Shown: positions 33,921 to 42,510 of the stretch, piece by piece
How the letters are laid out: the number at the start of each line of letters is the position of its first letter
How positions within the stretch are numbered: position 1 is the first letter of the stretch
Source: Allocoleopsis franciscana PCC 7113
GTDB taxonomy: Bacteria; Cyanobacteriota; Cyanobacteriia; Cyanobacteriales; Coleofasciculaceae
Direction: 5' to 3'
DNA: 64,000 nt
NCBI RefSeq assembly: GCF_000317515.1
Contig: NC_019738.1
Location: 4,490,001 to 4,554,000, forward strand
Made by a program: the position numbers and the translations under genes
The notes under the pieces: generated by a model
Told to the model about the DNA's origin: nothing
The model's input: the letters and a program-made list of their open reading frames with translations, nothing else
Databases searched by the model: none

Positions 33921-36458
33921 ATGACAGCCAAAAAGAATCTCATTGTTATTGGCAACGGCATGGTAGGACACAAGTTCCTAGAATTGATGATTGCCAAAGG
34001 ACAAACACAAGAATGGAACTTGATAACCTTCTGTGAAGAACCGCGTGTTGCCTACGATCGCGTAAACCTCAGTGGCTATTTTTCTGGAAAAACAGCAGCA
34101 GATTTATCACTGGTAGAACCGGGACTTTATCAAGAAAACGGTATTCAAATTCATATTGGTGATAAAGCTGTTGCAATCGATCGCGAACAAAAAACCGTCT
34201 CATCAGCAAATGGCTTAACAGTTCCCTACGATAAGATTGTCCTCGCAACGGGTTCCTCTCCTTTCGTACCACCCATTAAGGGGAATGAGATTTCAGGAGC
34301 TTTTGTATACCGCACCATTGAAGACCTGGAAGAAATATCTACCTACGCCAAAAATTGTCAAGTTGGTGTTGTGATTGGTGGAGGTTTATTAGGTTTAGAA
34401 GCCGCTAATGCCCTCAAGACGATGGGCTTGAAAACCCATGTCGTTGAATTTGCATCTCGACTGATGCCTGTACAAGTTGATGATGCAGGTGGCGCGATTC
34501 TCCGCAGTAAGATAGAAGCGCTTGGGGTTTCGGTTCATACCAGCAAATCAACGACTCAAATTGTCAGCGAAGATGGCAAAATTGTTAAGATGCTGTTTGC
34601 AGATGGTTCTGAGTTAGAAACAGACATGATCGTCTTTTCTACCGGAATTCGTCCCCGTGATGAATTGGCTAGAAGCTGCGGGTTAGAAGTCGGAGAACGC
34701 GGTGGTATTGTTATTAACGACTACTGCCAAACATCCGATCCAGAAATTTATGCGATCGGTGAATGTGCCCTCTACAAAAATCGCATCTATGGTTTAGTTG
34801 CTCCTGGTTATACGATGGCAGGAGTTGTAGCAGATTTGTTAAACAACGTCACCACGAGCACCTTTATCGGTGCAGATATGTCTACCAAGCTAAAACTTTT
34901 GGGGGTGGATGTTGCGAGTTTTGGAGATGCGTTTGCCAGAACTCCTGGTGCTAGAGAAATTGCCATTACCGATACCGTTCAAGGCATTTACAAAAAGCTA
35001 GTCCTGAATGAGGATGGTACTCGTTTACTGGGTGGAATTCTCGTTGGGGATGCGTCTGCTTATGGTACTTTGCTGCAATTTGTGCAAAACGCCATTACCC
35101 TGCCACCTCATCCAGAAGATTTGCTGATGCCGCCACGGGAAGGCGCACCTGTAGCCAAGATGGGGGTGGAAAGCTTACCGGATACCGCCCAAATTTGTTC
35201 TTGTAATAATGTCAGCAAAGGTCAAATTTGTACAGCGATTCGAGAGCAGAATTTAACCGATGTTCCCACCATCAAAAAATGTACGAAAGCTGGAACAGGT
35301 TGCGGCGGTTGCGTACCACTGGTGACAGATTTGCTCAAGTCGGAGATGAAGAAAGCAGGGATAGAGGTGAAGAATCATCTCTGCGAACACTTCGCCTATA
35401 GCCGTCAAGAACTCTATCATTTAGTCCGTGTTCACCAAATTAAGACATTTGATGAGTTAATTCAACAACACGGTACAGGTAGGGGTTGTGAAATTTGTAA
35501 GCCAGCGGTAGCTTCCATTCTTGCCTCGACGTGGAATGAGCATATTTTAGAGAAGTCTCTTGTTGGTCTTCAAGATACCAATGATTACTACCTCGCTAAC
35601 ATTCAGCGGGATGGGACTTATTCAGTTGTGCCACGAGTACCGGGTGGGGAAATTACGCCGGATAAGCTGATTGTGCTAGGACAAGTTGCCCAAGAATTTG
35701 GTCTTTATACCAAAATTACAGGTGGACAACGGATTGATTTGTTTGGTGCTCGTGTTGAGCAATTGCCTCATATTTGGCAGCGATTAGTTGATGCCGGATT
35801 TGAATCCGGTCATGCCTATGGTAAGGCACTGCGGACGGTGAAATCTTGCGTGGGTAGTACCTGGTGCCGCTTTGGAGTGCAGGATTCTACGAGTTTGGCG
35901 ATTGAGGTAGAACTGCGGTATCGGGGTTTGCGATCGCCCCACAAGCTAAAATCTGCTGTATCGGGTTGTACTCGTGAATGTGCCGAAGCCCAAAGTAAGG
36001 ACTTTGGCATCATTGCGACTGAAAAAGGTTGGAATTTGTATGTGTGCGGCAATGGTGGAATGAAGCCACAACATGCCATATTGCTAGCCGAGGATATCGA
36101 CAAGGAAACCCTGATTAAATATTTAGATCGGTTCCTTATGTTCTATATCCGTACCGCCGATCGACTGGAACGCACTGCCACTTGGTTCAATAAACTTGAA
36201 GGGGGAATTGATTACCTTAAGCAGGTCATTATTCATGATTCTCTAGGCATTGGTGCTGAGTTAGAGCAAGAGATGCAGTACCTAGTTAATACTTACCAAT
36301 GTGAATGGAAAACGACCATTGAAGATGCCGAAAAACTCAATCGTTTTCGTCATTTTGTGAATTCTGATGAGTCCGATCCAAATATTGTACATGTAGAAGA
36401 ACGGGGTCAAAAACGCCCCGCTAAAGAACACGAAAAAACTCTAGCGATTACTTCATAA
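33921..36458 (+). CDS. nirB: Nitrite reductase (NADH), large subunit
   Basis: An 845-residue flavoprotein that reduces nitrite to ammonium with NAD(P)H. Order: FAD domain (IGNGMVGHKF at residue 12; GVVIGGGLLGLEAA NAD-binding near 155), BFD-like [2Fe-2S] domain (CSCNNVSKGQIC ... CGGC, about 430-475), a second BFD-like region with GRGCEICKPAV (about 520) and the sirohaem/[4Fe-4S] domain with CVGSTWC (Cx5C) and CTRECAE (Cx3C) near 640-700. Complete for the family. Most cyanobacteria use ferredoxin-dependent NirA, so an NADH enzyme is unusual here. Followed by nirD after a 202-base gap. Confidence 0.93.
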   Translation: MTAKKNLIVIGNGMVGHKFLELMIAKGQTQEWNLITFCEEPRVAYDRVNLSGYFSGKTAADLSLVEPGLYQENGIQIHIGDKAVAIDREQKTVSSANGLTVPYDKIVLATGSSPFVPPIKGNEISGAFVYRTIEDLEEISTYAKNCQVGVVIGGGLLGLEAANALKTMGLKTHVVEFASRLMPVQVDDAGGAILRSKIEALGVSVHTSKSTTQIVSEDGKIVKMLFADGSELETDMIVFSTGIRPRDELARSCGLEVGERGGIVINDYCQTSDPEIYAIGECALYKNRIYGLVAPGYTMAGVVADLLNNVTTSTFIGADMSTKLKLLGVDVASFGDAFARTPGAREIAITDTVQGIYKKLVLNEDGTRLLGGILVGDASAYGTLLQFVQNAITLPPHPEDLLMPPREGAPVAKMGVESLPDTAQICSCNNVSKGQICTAIREQNLTDVPTIKKCTKAGTGCGGCVPLVTDLLKSEMKKAGIEVKNHLCEHFAYSRQELYHLVRVHQIKTFDELIQQHGTGRGCEICKPAVASILASTWNEHILEKSLVGLQDTNDYYLANIQRDGTYSVVPRVPGGEITPDKLIVLGQVAQEFGLYTKITGGQRIDLFGARVEQLPHIWQRLVDAGFESGHAYGKALRTVKSCVGSTWCRFGVQDSTSLAIEVELRYRGLRSPHKLKSAVSGCTRECAEAQSKDFGIIATEKGWNLYVCGNGGMKPQHAILLAEDIDKETLIKYLDRFLMFYIRTADRLERTATWFNKLEGGIDYLKQVIIHDSLGIGAELEQEMQYLVNTYQCEWKTTIEDAEKLNRFRHFVNSDESDPNIVHVEERGQKRPAKEHEKTLAITS

Positions 36459-36551
36459 TAGCCTCATCTCCCCCTGAGTAAGGGAGGAGACATGCAGGGG
36501 AAATCACCCAGAATCCCTCCGTTTTTGGGTGGAATTAGAAAGAATCAAGCA

Positions 36552-36572
36552 CCCTCCCCGAAACGGGGAGGG
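36552..36572 (+). promoter_or_regulatory. Hairpin between nirB and nirD
   Basis: Nine-base perfect stem CCCTCCCCG/CGGGGAGGG with an AAA loop. No T run follows, so it is probably not a terminator. It could protect the nirB mRNA end, or be a copy of a common CCCTCCCC repeat; GGATGGGGAGGGG follows it. Confidence 0.5.
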
Positions 36573-36660
36573 ATGGGGAGGGGTTCTATGGGGATGTAGT
36601 GGATTGATGTTCTAACCAGTCCAGAAGAAAACGCAGCACGTAATTATTAGGAAAAAAACA

Positions 36661-37014
36661 ATGGTTCAAGCATTAGTTCGTGAGACGAGTAAAACCTGGG
36701 TTGATATTTGTTCGATTGAAGCGATCTCACCCAATACCGGAGTTTGTGCCTTAGTTGAAGGCCAACAGGTAGCGATTTTCAAAGTCGGGAATCAGGATGA
36801 GGTTTTTGCGATTAGTAATTACGATCCGTTTAGTAAAGCCTTTGTGTTATCGAGGGGAATTATCGGCGATCGCAAAGGGATTCTCAAAGTGGCTTCCCCG
36901 ATTTACAAGCAAAATTTCAACTTACTGACTGGACAGTGTCTTGATGATGAAACAGTCAGCATTCCCACTTATCAAGTGAGGGTAGTTGAAGGTAGAGTGC
37001 AGGTATCTGTCTAA
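36661..37014 (+). CDS. nirD: Nitrite reductase (NADH), small subunit
   Basis: A 117-residue Rieske-fold protein that completes the NirBD enzyme. Evidence: WVDICSIEAISPNTGVCALV at the N-terminus, QVAIFKVGNQDEVFAISNYDP in the core, and SPIYKQNFNLLTGQCLDDE at the end. As in other NirD proteins the Rieske cluster ligands (CxH...CxxH) are absent, so it carries no iron-sulfur centre. Ribosome-binding site TTAGGA about 8 bases before ATG. It is in the nirB direction. Confidence 0.92.
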   Translation: MVQALVRETSKTWVDICSIEAISPNTGVCALVEGQQVAIFKVGNQDEVFAISNYDPFSKAFVLSRGIIGDRKGILKVASPIYKQNFNLLTGQCLDDETVSIPTYQVRVVEGRVQVSV

Positions 37015-37111
37015 GTTGGTGAGATAAATACGAGAAAAAGGGGAGCGATCGCGGAGAAACTGCAAGCATGAGAGTGCTGAAGTAGGGAGCGATCGCTTTA
37101 TTTCATTTAAT

Positions 37112-37954
37112 TCAGCTTTGCTCTTTCAAAAACCTCTCAGGGTCAATTCCTGATTCTCGAAGTCGCTGCATCAAAGACTCTAACTTAGATTCCGCTTGTT
37201 CAGCTCGCTGTCGTTCCTGTTCCGCCTCAGTAAGAATCCAATTACCTTGAGCGTCATACCACCGCAACCACAAACGCTCAATTCCTTGATACTCTCCTTG
37301 CCACAATCCCAAGCCTAACTCTATCTCAGGCATCCATACTCGTGGCTGGTGTAACTCTAACTCTTGGTAACGTGCCCCTTCCTGTTTAAAGGCTCGTAGC
37401 CGATTGGTATAACGACTAAAAACTACATAGTAAGGAATGCGTAGAATCTGCTCGTAAACCTCCCATTTTCGTGGCGGTTTATTCTCATTTTGAGGCTGAA
37501 CGGCTTGCCCATTATCTACAACGTCCTCAGACTCAGTTGGCAGCTTTTCCTCATCCATTTCCCCTAAGTCTTCTTTTTCCGTCCCCGGAGAGAGCAATTC
37601 CACAACCACGAAAGGATTCACGCCCTCTTGCCAAACCACGTAAGAAAGGCGCATATCGACATCATCATAAAGTCGAGGCACGCCCACAACGCCAAACCAA
37701 TCCGGTCGCTTGTACCATTGAGCGTGGCGCACATCATAGTAAAGGTTCATGTCGCTGGCACTGAATACCCGCGAAGCCGGATAGTGTGGAGGACAGAACG
37801 TGAGGGTCAAGAATTGCGCTTGCAAGTCATGGAATTCGTCGGGCAAACCAGGTTCCTCCGGGTCTTCGCTAGGCAAATCGTACATGGAGGGTAGGGTTTC
37901 TCTCGGCGACAAGGGCGGGTCACTTTGGGGAATGGGGTATTTGACCGGAAACAT
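37112..37954 (-). CDS. Uma2 family (DUF820) endonuclease-like protein
   Basis: A 280-residue member of the Uma2/DUF820 family of PD-(D/E)XK nuclease-fold proteins, very abundant in cyanobacteria and of unknown role. RPDWFGVVGVP (about residue 86), NPFVVVELLSPGTEKEDLGE (about 115) and WEVYEQILRIPYYVVFSRY (about 162) mark the fold. A 40-residue acidic insert follows DLGE. The C-terminal 40 residues form a predicted coiled coil (AEQERQRAEQAESKLESLM). Typical complete length. A fragment of a relative lies at 40429-40557. Confidence 0.87.
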   Translation of the reverse strand: MFPVKYPIPQSDPPLSPRETLPSMYDLPSEDPEEPGLPDEFHDLQAQFLTLTFCPPHYPASRVFSASDMNLYYDVRHAQWYKRPDWFGVVGVPRLYDDVDMRLSYVVWQEGVNPFVVVELLSPGTEKEDLGEMDEEKLPTESEDVVDNGQAVQPQNENKPPRKWEVYEQILRIPYYVVFSRYTNRLRAFKQEGARYQELELHQPRVWMPEIELGLGLWQGEYQGIERLWLRWYDAQGNWILTEAEQERQRAEQAESKLESLMQRLRESGIDPERFLKEQS

Positions 37955-38093
37955 AGACTACAAGGGAACGCTGGCTCTATGTTAACAGTACACGCTCCTT
38001 CGTCCCTTCACTCCAAAACTGAATCATTAAGCGATCGCACCATCTTCCTCAAAGTTCACTGCCCAAAGTCGAAGTAGCACGAGAAGCGATCGC

Positions 38094-39392
38094 CTACACG
38101 TTCTCCTTTGCTGGCGAAGTGATACCGCGCTTGGTCAGGTTCTCTTCCAGTTTCCTCATGAATTCAAAGTCCTCCTCAGGTAGAGGCTGACTTGCACTTC
38201 TCAATGTGTCCTCACCTGTAGAGGGTTTCTTCTCAAGGAAAGTGAACGCCTGCCGGAACTGATGCGGCCCTACCTCAATAGGTGCGTCAAAGTGGCAGGG
38301 AATAATTCGTTCAAAATACCACTTCGCCACCTTATCCGCCCAGTCGAGTACGTCCCTAGGCGATTGGTTGAAAATGAACGTCTGTAAAATTGGTGCCACA
38401 AACGGACGACCGCCCCCTCGCAATGCATTGAATGACTGCTTCCAATCGGTCTTCCATCGGAATGGAAACAAACCGAAATACGCCTTCCTCGATCGCTCCG
38501 GCGCTTTGAAGGCATCGCGAAATGCCTCCCCCAGTCCAATCGTCTCCAACTTGCTAGGACGAAAGTACAATGCAAACAGCGAAATGCGCTGCCATCCCTT
38601 GCGGCGATTCGCCTCAGTGTCTTCAACCACGTCGAAGGCATTGTCTCTGGCGTGGAACAGCAAGGGGTAGGGGTCAACTTGGACAATCTCTGGTGGCTTC
38701 TCTGGCACAGAAAGCACCGAGTCTGTTAATAATAGAGTGCGCGATCGCTTGTGCAATAAGGCAACTTCTTCAAAAGAACCCCGTCCGAGATCAATACTCA
38801 GTACCTCGTAGTCAAACTCATCCCCAAACGGGGCGGCACCGCTAGACTCTGGGAGTATCTGAGTCCGTTTAGTGGGGAAACCTAGCCAACCCAGTGGCAG
38901 ATTAAGTGGGTAACTCCACTGGTTGGCAGTCACAAAAACCTTTGACGCAGGAAACTGTCTGGCGAAGGGACCAACGAAGACTTTGTGTTCTAAGCCAGAG
39001 GCAGTTGGCAGGATGATGTACTTAACGTTACCGTGCTTCGCCTCTAACTCCTTAACCAGCCGAATACACTCTTTGGTCGGCGCGACTGGCGCATAGACGA
39101 GGAGACCGCCTTTTTCGAGCTTAACGACGGTCATGCGAATCGGGACGACGGTGTAGAGGATGCCCTGCAACTGGTCGAACGTCCAGATGGTGTCCTTAAC
39201 TATTTCTTTGCGAAGGGTTCGCCGCCTACTGTATGGGTAGAGTGGCACAGCAAGCCAGAACCGCCATGACCAGTCCCTAGAATTGATACTTGGATTATTC
39301 TGTTGCCCCTGATCTAGTAACTGTGTTCTTAGCGTCTGGTGCGCTTTCTTTAGTTGTTCTATCCACTCCACGACCCCCTCCCTTATTCCCAA
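38094..39392 (-). CDS. DUF4336 domain protein
   Basis: A 432-residue cyanobacterial protein related to the metallo-hydrolase fold in part. Characteristic text: WRFWLAVPLYPYSRRRTLRK and IWTFDQLQGILYTVVPIRMT in the N-terminal 100 residues, then LPTASGLEHKVFVGPFARQF and LLLTDSVLSVP. The end has FERIIPCHFDAPIEVGP. LEHK and SLDLGRG-like IDLGRGSFEE positions resemble the beta-lactamase-like fold but metal ligands are incomplete. No function known. The open frame starts at a TTG (39392); a GTG at codon 8 is another option, no ATG is near. Confidence 0.75.
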   Translation of the reverse strand: MGIREGVVEWIEQLKKAHQTLRTQLLDQGQQNNPSINSRDWSWRFWLAVPLYPYSRRRTLRKEIVKDTIWTFDQLQGILYTVVPIRMTVVKLEKGGLLVYAPVAPTKECIRLVKELEAKHGNVKYIILPTASGLEHKVFVGPFARQFPASKVFVTANQWSYPLNLPLGWLGFPTKRTQILPESSGAAPFGDEFDYEVLSIDLGRGSFEEVALLHKRSRTLLLTDSVLSVPEKPPEIVQVDPYPLLFHARDNAFDVVEDTEANRRKGWQRISLFALYFRPSKLETIGLGEAFRDAFKAPERSRKAYFGLFPFRWKTDWKQSFNALRGGGRPFVAPILQTFIFNQSPRDVLDWADKVAKWYFERIIPCHFDAPIEVGPHQFRQAFTFLEKKPSTGEDTLRSASQPLPEEDFEFMRKLEENLTKRGITSPAKENV

Positions 39393-39488
39393 AGCTCAGA
39401 CATGTTTTTATCTAATCGAAAGATGCTGAAGTTTAGCATTAAACTCTAGACGGAATGCTTTTGTCTGAACCTGGGAGCGTATCGCCAA

Positions 39489-40322
39489 GTGGTCAAAGTC
39501 GTCACGATCAACATTCTGTTTGAAATGGAAAAATGGGCGTAGCGACGCGAACTCCTGGTGGAGGGTTTGGCAGCACAACAGGCAGATTTAATCGGACTAC
39601 AGGAGGTCAAGCTTCCAGAAGACAACAGCGCTTGGTTAGCACAGCAGCTTAATATGCCTTACGTGCAGCTAGTGCCTCACAAAGGGCTAGACGATAAAGG
39701 TTTCCCGTATTACGGAGGGGCAATTCTTAGCCGTTATCCCTTCACGCAACAAGAAACACTGGACTTGCAAACTCAGGGACGGGTAGCGCAATATGTTCAG
39801 GTTGAAGTGGACGGTCAGCGATTGGTCTTTTGTAACGGGCATTATTACTGGTATCCTGGCCCCAGCCCCGAACGGGTAAAGCAGGTGCAGTTGCTCCTCG
39901 ACTGGCTGGGTAAGTTACCACCCGATAGGCCAATCGTGGCAGTAGGGGATTTTAATGGTATGCCTGAGACACCTGCGATAGCGAAGCGCTGCTGCGAAGC
40001 GCAGATCGCATTGATGCGCGATCGATTCACCTCAGCTTACGCAGCCTACCACGGTCACGAGCCGGAATATACCTGTCCCACACCCTTAAAAAAACGACGC
40101 AGCTTGCAGCGCAGGGTGGTCAAATACCTAGTTAATGCGTGGATTCACCGCAACTTGCGACCTTGGCGGGGTACGTTGGACTACGTGTTTATCAACCAGC
40201 ACCTGCGTGTGCAAAACTGCCAACTCATTCTCACCGAACCTGCACCCAATGACCGTACTCTGTACCCCTCCGACCATTTTGGTATTGCGGCTGAACTTGA
40301 AATAGTGAGGCGATCGCCTTGA
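39489..40322 (+). pseudogene. Endonuclease/exonuclease/phosphatase gene with a nonsense codon
   Basis: An EEP-superfamily (Mg-dependent nuclease/phosphodiesterase) gene. From GTG 39489 the frame reads VVKVVTINILFEMEKWA, then a TAG (39540), then RRELLVEGLAAQQADLIGLQEV. Relatives typically have a Gln between KWA and RR, so CAG to TAG is likely. The conserved TxN (N for metal) lies before the stop; after it come GLQEV, VAVGDFNGMPE (the catalytic D and N) and SDHFGI. A 35-base repeat (39975-40009) inserts KRCCEAQIA into this core after GMPETPAIA. A start at GTG 39558 could make a protein lacking the first strand; activity is doubtful. Confidence 0.75.
39975..40009. repeat. 35-base palindromic repeat, copy B
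   Basis: Identical to copy A at 30877-30911. It lies in the EEP gene, in the plus-strand frame adding KRCCEAQIA without breaking the frame. Confidence 0.9.
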
Positions 40323-40428
40323 TTGAGACTTTGGACTGATGAGCGATCGCTAAAGCTGCCGTTACAGATTTGATTTCAAGCGTTAACTCTAGAAAGCTAA
40401 AACCGTTAAGATACAGACATCACGTCCC

Positions 40429-40557
40429 TTGGGTAGTCGGGTACTTTACTACACCATCTATAATTCCGACTACTGGAAACGGGACAAGCATGAGCCGTTT
40501 GAGGTTTATCGCCTAGAGAGGGGAGCTTACGTGCGGCAGAGGGGAAATCCTGTGTGT
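40429..40557 (+). pseudogene. Fragment of a Uma2/DUF820 gene
   Basis: Encodes YYTIYNSDYWKRDKHEPFEV, then YRLERGAYVRQRGNPV: a segment of the DUF820 family (YVIYNPDYWKRD...VYRL). It lacks both ends; the similarity stops about 30 bases before the IS701 element. The surrounding gap (40323-40588) has no intact gene. Confidence 0.65.
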
Positions 40558-40588
40558 ATAGCGAACAACTCATTCATGAGCAGGGTGA

Positions 40589-42017
40589 TATCCCTCTTTT
40601 GTCACTCTGGTCAGAGTAAAATTAGAGAAGACCAATAGAACGCCTGCCAGATGGGAGTTTGCCATGAACTTACCCAGAGATGCGATTGCTACCGTTTCCT
40701 TTGTGGATCAGTACTGTGCTGTCTACCAGAATCTGTTTCCAGAAGTGAGGAGCTTTGAATGTTTCAAGTTCCTGCATTTAGGGATGATTTCAGAAATCAA
40801 AAGAAAATCTTTGCCTGCAATTGCGAGAGCCGTAGGACTAGAAAGCTCACAATCGTTACATCATTTTCTCGCCAACTCGCCTTGGGATATAGAAACGGTG
40901 AGACAACAACGAATTGAGTTAATAAAGCTGGCTTTAAAAGAGCGAGAAATTATCCTATGTATTGATGAAACTGGAGACAATAAAAAAGGTAAAAGTACAG
41001 ATTATGTAGCGCGGCAATATATTGGAAACTTGGGAAAAACTGAAAATGGGATAGTATCGGTCAATGCTTATGGAGTTTTAGAGGGTATTACATTTCCCTT
41101 AATTTTTAAGATATTTAAGCCAAAGTCTCGCTTGCAAGAGAAAGATGTTTATAAAACTAAACCTCGGTTAGCTATAGAAATTATTCATGAACTAATAGCA
41201 ATGGGGTTTAAGTTTCGCTTAGTTTTAGCGGATAGTCTTTATGGAGAAAGCGGGGACTTTATTGAAGCTCTCAATCAACATCAACTCCAGTTCGTTGTGG
41301 CTATCCGAAGTAACCACGGGGTCTGGATGCCTCAAGGATGGCGGGTGCGATACACCAGGTGGAAAAAATTTGAGCGCGTTTTTTCTAATGGAGATACACA
41401 AGGGAGATACATTAGGGAAATTGTTTTTGGTAAACGACGCCACCTCAGATATTGGCAGATTACTACTGACCCGGTCGGGCTACCGGAGAATTGTACCTGG
41501 TTTATTATGACTAATTTAGTGGGTGATATTCAAAAGTCAGTCGGTAATAACTATGGGCTAAGGACTTGGATTGAATATGGCTTCAAGCAAGCCAAGGATG
41601 AATTAGGCTGGGCAGATTACAGAGTTACTGATTATCAAACTATCGAGAGGTGGTGGGAGATTGTTTGTAGTGCCTATTTGATGGTTTCTCTCCAGTCTCA
41701 AATTTTTAAGGAGGCGGACTCACGCCAGCAATTTACTAGCACTTTTGACAAGCTAGAGCGTCAGTTTTGCCAGCATCAATGGTGGGATGAAGGTCGGGGC
41801 TGGAAGAATATTCTCAACAATTTACGCTTGATTATTCAGCCAACTATTTTCTTTCATTTAATCACTCCTTGGTTAAAGGTTTTCCAAATTCCGATGCTGA
41901 AACAAGGTTTTTTTCACTTAATAGACATTATGAATAAGTTCAACGCTTATGTTCCGGATGGATAGAATCACAGGAGCAAAAATATTTTACTCTGACCAGA
42001 GTGACAAAAGAGGGATA
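40589..42017 (+). mobile_element. IS701-family insertion sequence, complete
   Basis: A 1429-base element with perfect 34-base inverted repeats at 40589-40622 and 41984-42017 (outer ends TATCCCTCTTTTGTCACT / reverse complement). A single transposase gene fills it. No matching target duplication (usual YTAR tetramer) flanks it: left GTGA, right CTGC. Either the element has been rearranged with its neighbour or the target site was lost. Confidence 0.95.
40664..41965 (+). CDS. IS701-family transposase
   Basis: A 433-residue DDE transposase. The catalytic triad is probably CIDETGDNKKGKSTDY (D about residue 102), VLADSLYGES (D) and WIEYGFKQAKDELGW (E about 310). The CIDETGDxKKGKxTxYVARQY signature is diagnostic of the IS701 family. 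Full length, no frameshift, with ribosome-binding GGGAG at 9 bases before ATG. The element may still be active. Confidence 0.95.
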   Translation: MNLPRDAIATVSFVDQYCAVYQNLFPEVRSFECFKFLHLGMISEIKRKSLPAIARAVGLESSQSLHHFLANSPWDIETVRQQRIELIKLALKEREIILCIDETGDNKKGKSTDYVARQYIGNLGKTENGIVSVNAYGVLEGITFPLIFKIFKPKSRLQEKDVYKTKPRLAIEIIHELIAMGFKFRLVLADSLYGESGDFIEALNQHQLQFVVAIRSNHGVWMPQGWRVRYTRWKKFERVFSNGDTQGRYIREIVFGKRRHLRYWQITTDPVGLPENCTWFIMTNLVGDIQKSVGNNYGLRTWIEYGFKQAKDELGWADYRVTDYQTIERWWEIVCSAYLMVSLQSQIFKEADSRQQFTSTFDKLERQFCQHQWWDEGRGWKNILNNLRLIIQPTIFFHLITPWLKVFQIPMLKQGFFHLIDIMNKFNAYVPDG

Positions 42018-42066
42018 CTGCTGAATAGTGTTTAACTAAACGTTGTAAGGGACGGGTACTCGTTTG

Positions 42067-42354
42067 CTACGTTGCAAGTCCTTCTGCCGCAGATAAGTTT
42101 TGCCTCGGAGCAGGAGCACCTCGTAACATACCTTCTGTACTGAGATCCTCATCTATCTCCTCCCAGTGAATGCCGTAACCCCCACCGCTTACTTTCCACT
42201 GCGATCGCTGTTCAGGTGTAGCGTTAAGCAATCTTGGATACCAAACCAGAGGCACGGTAATCGTTCGACCATCCATCAAATCGACACTAATTGTCTCTTC
42301 GGTAAAGCGAACATCCTTAACTCTCTCATCCGCTCGAATCGCCAAAATACCCAT
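42067..42354 (-). CDS. DUF2442 protein
   Basis: A 95-residue protein of the DUF2442 family: MGILAIRADERVKDVRFTEE, then ISVDLMDGRTITVPLVWYPR and SGGGYGIHWEEIDEDLSTEG. The family is usually paired with a DUF4160 gene upstream in toxin-antitoxin-like modules of unproven function. Here the upstream DUF4160 is a fragment (next entry), so this one may be an orphan antitoxin-like gene. The final 20 residues (APRQNLSAAEGLAT) are an ordinary tail. Confidence 0.85.
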   Translation of the reverse strand: MGILAIRADERVKDVRFTEETISVDLMDGRTITVPLVWYPRLLNATPEQRSQWKVSGGGYGIHWEEIDEDLSTEGMLRGAPAPRQNLSAAEGLAT

Positions 42355-42360
42355 TGCCTT

Positions 42361-42492
42361 GCCTCCAATAGCTTTTCTCGATTCTCCTGTACCATCGACT
42401 GTAATTTCCGAAGCTCTTTGGCACTAAAACCAATGTTATTTGCCAAGCTAACTGATTCTAGCCAAAATTTAGCCGATGAGTCATCGCGATCG
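42361..42492 (-). pseudogene. 5'-truncated DUF4160 gene
   Basis: Encodes RDDSSAKFWLESVSLANNIG, then FSAKELRKLQSMVQENREKLLEA, the last two thirds of DUF4160 (EAKFWLxPVxLxxNxGF...IxxxVxENxxxLLEAW). The N-terminal FSxDRDEPPHVHV part is missing, and after LEA the frame runs on into the DUF2442 gene instead of the usual W. Not functional as read; the acetyltransferase gene ends only 18 bases upstream. Confidence 0.65.
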
Positions 42493-42510
42493 CACCCCCT
42501 ACCAAACTCT

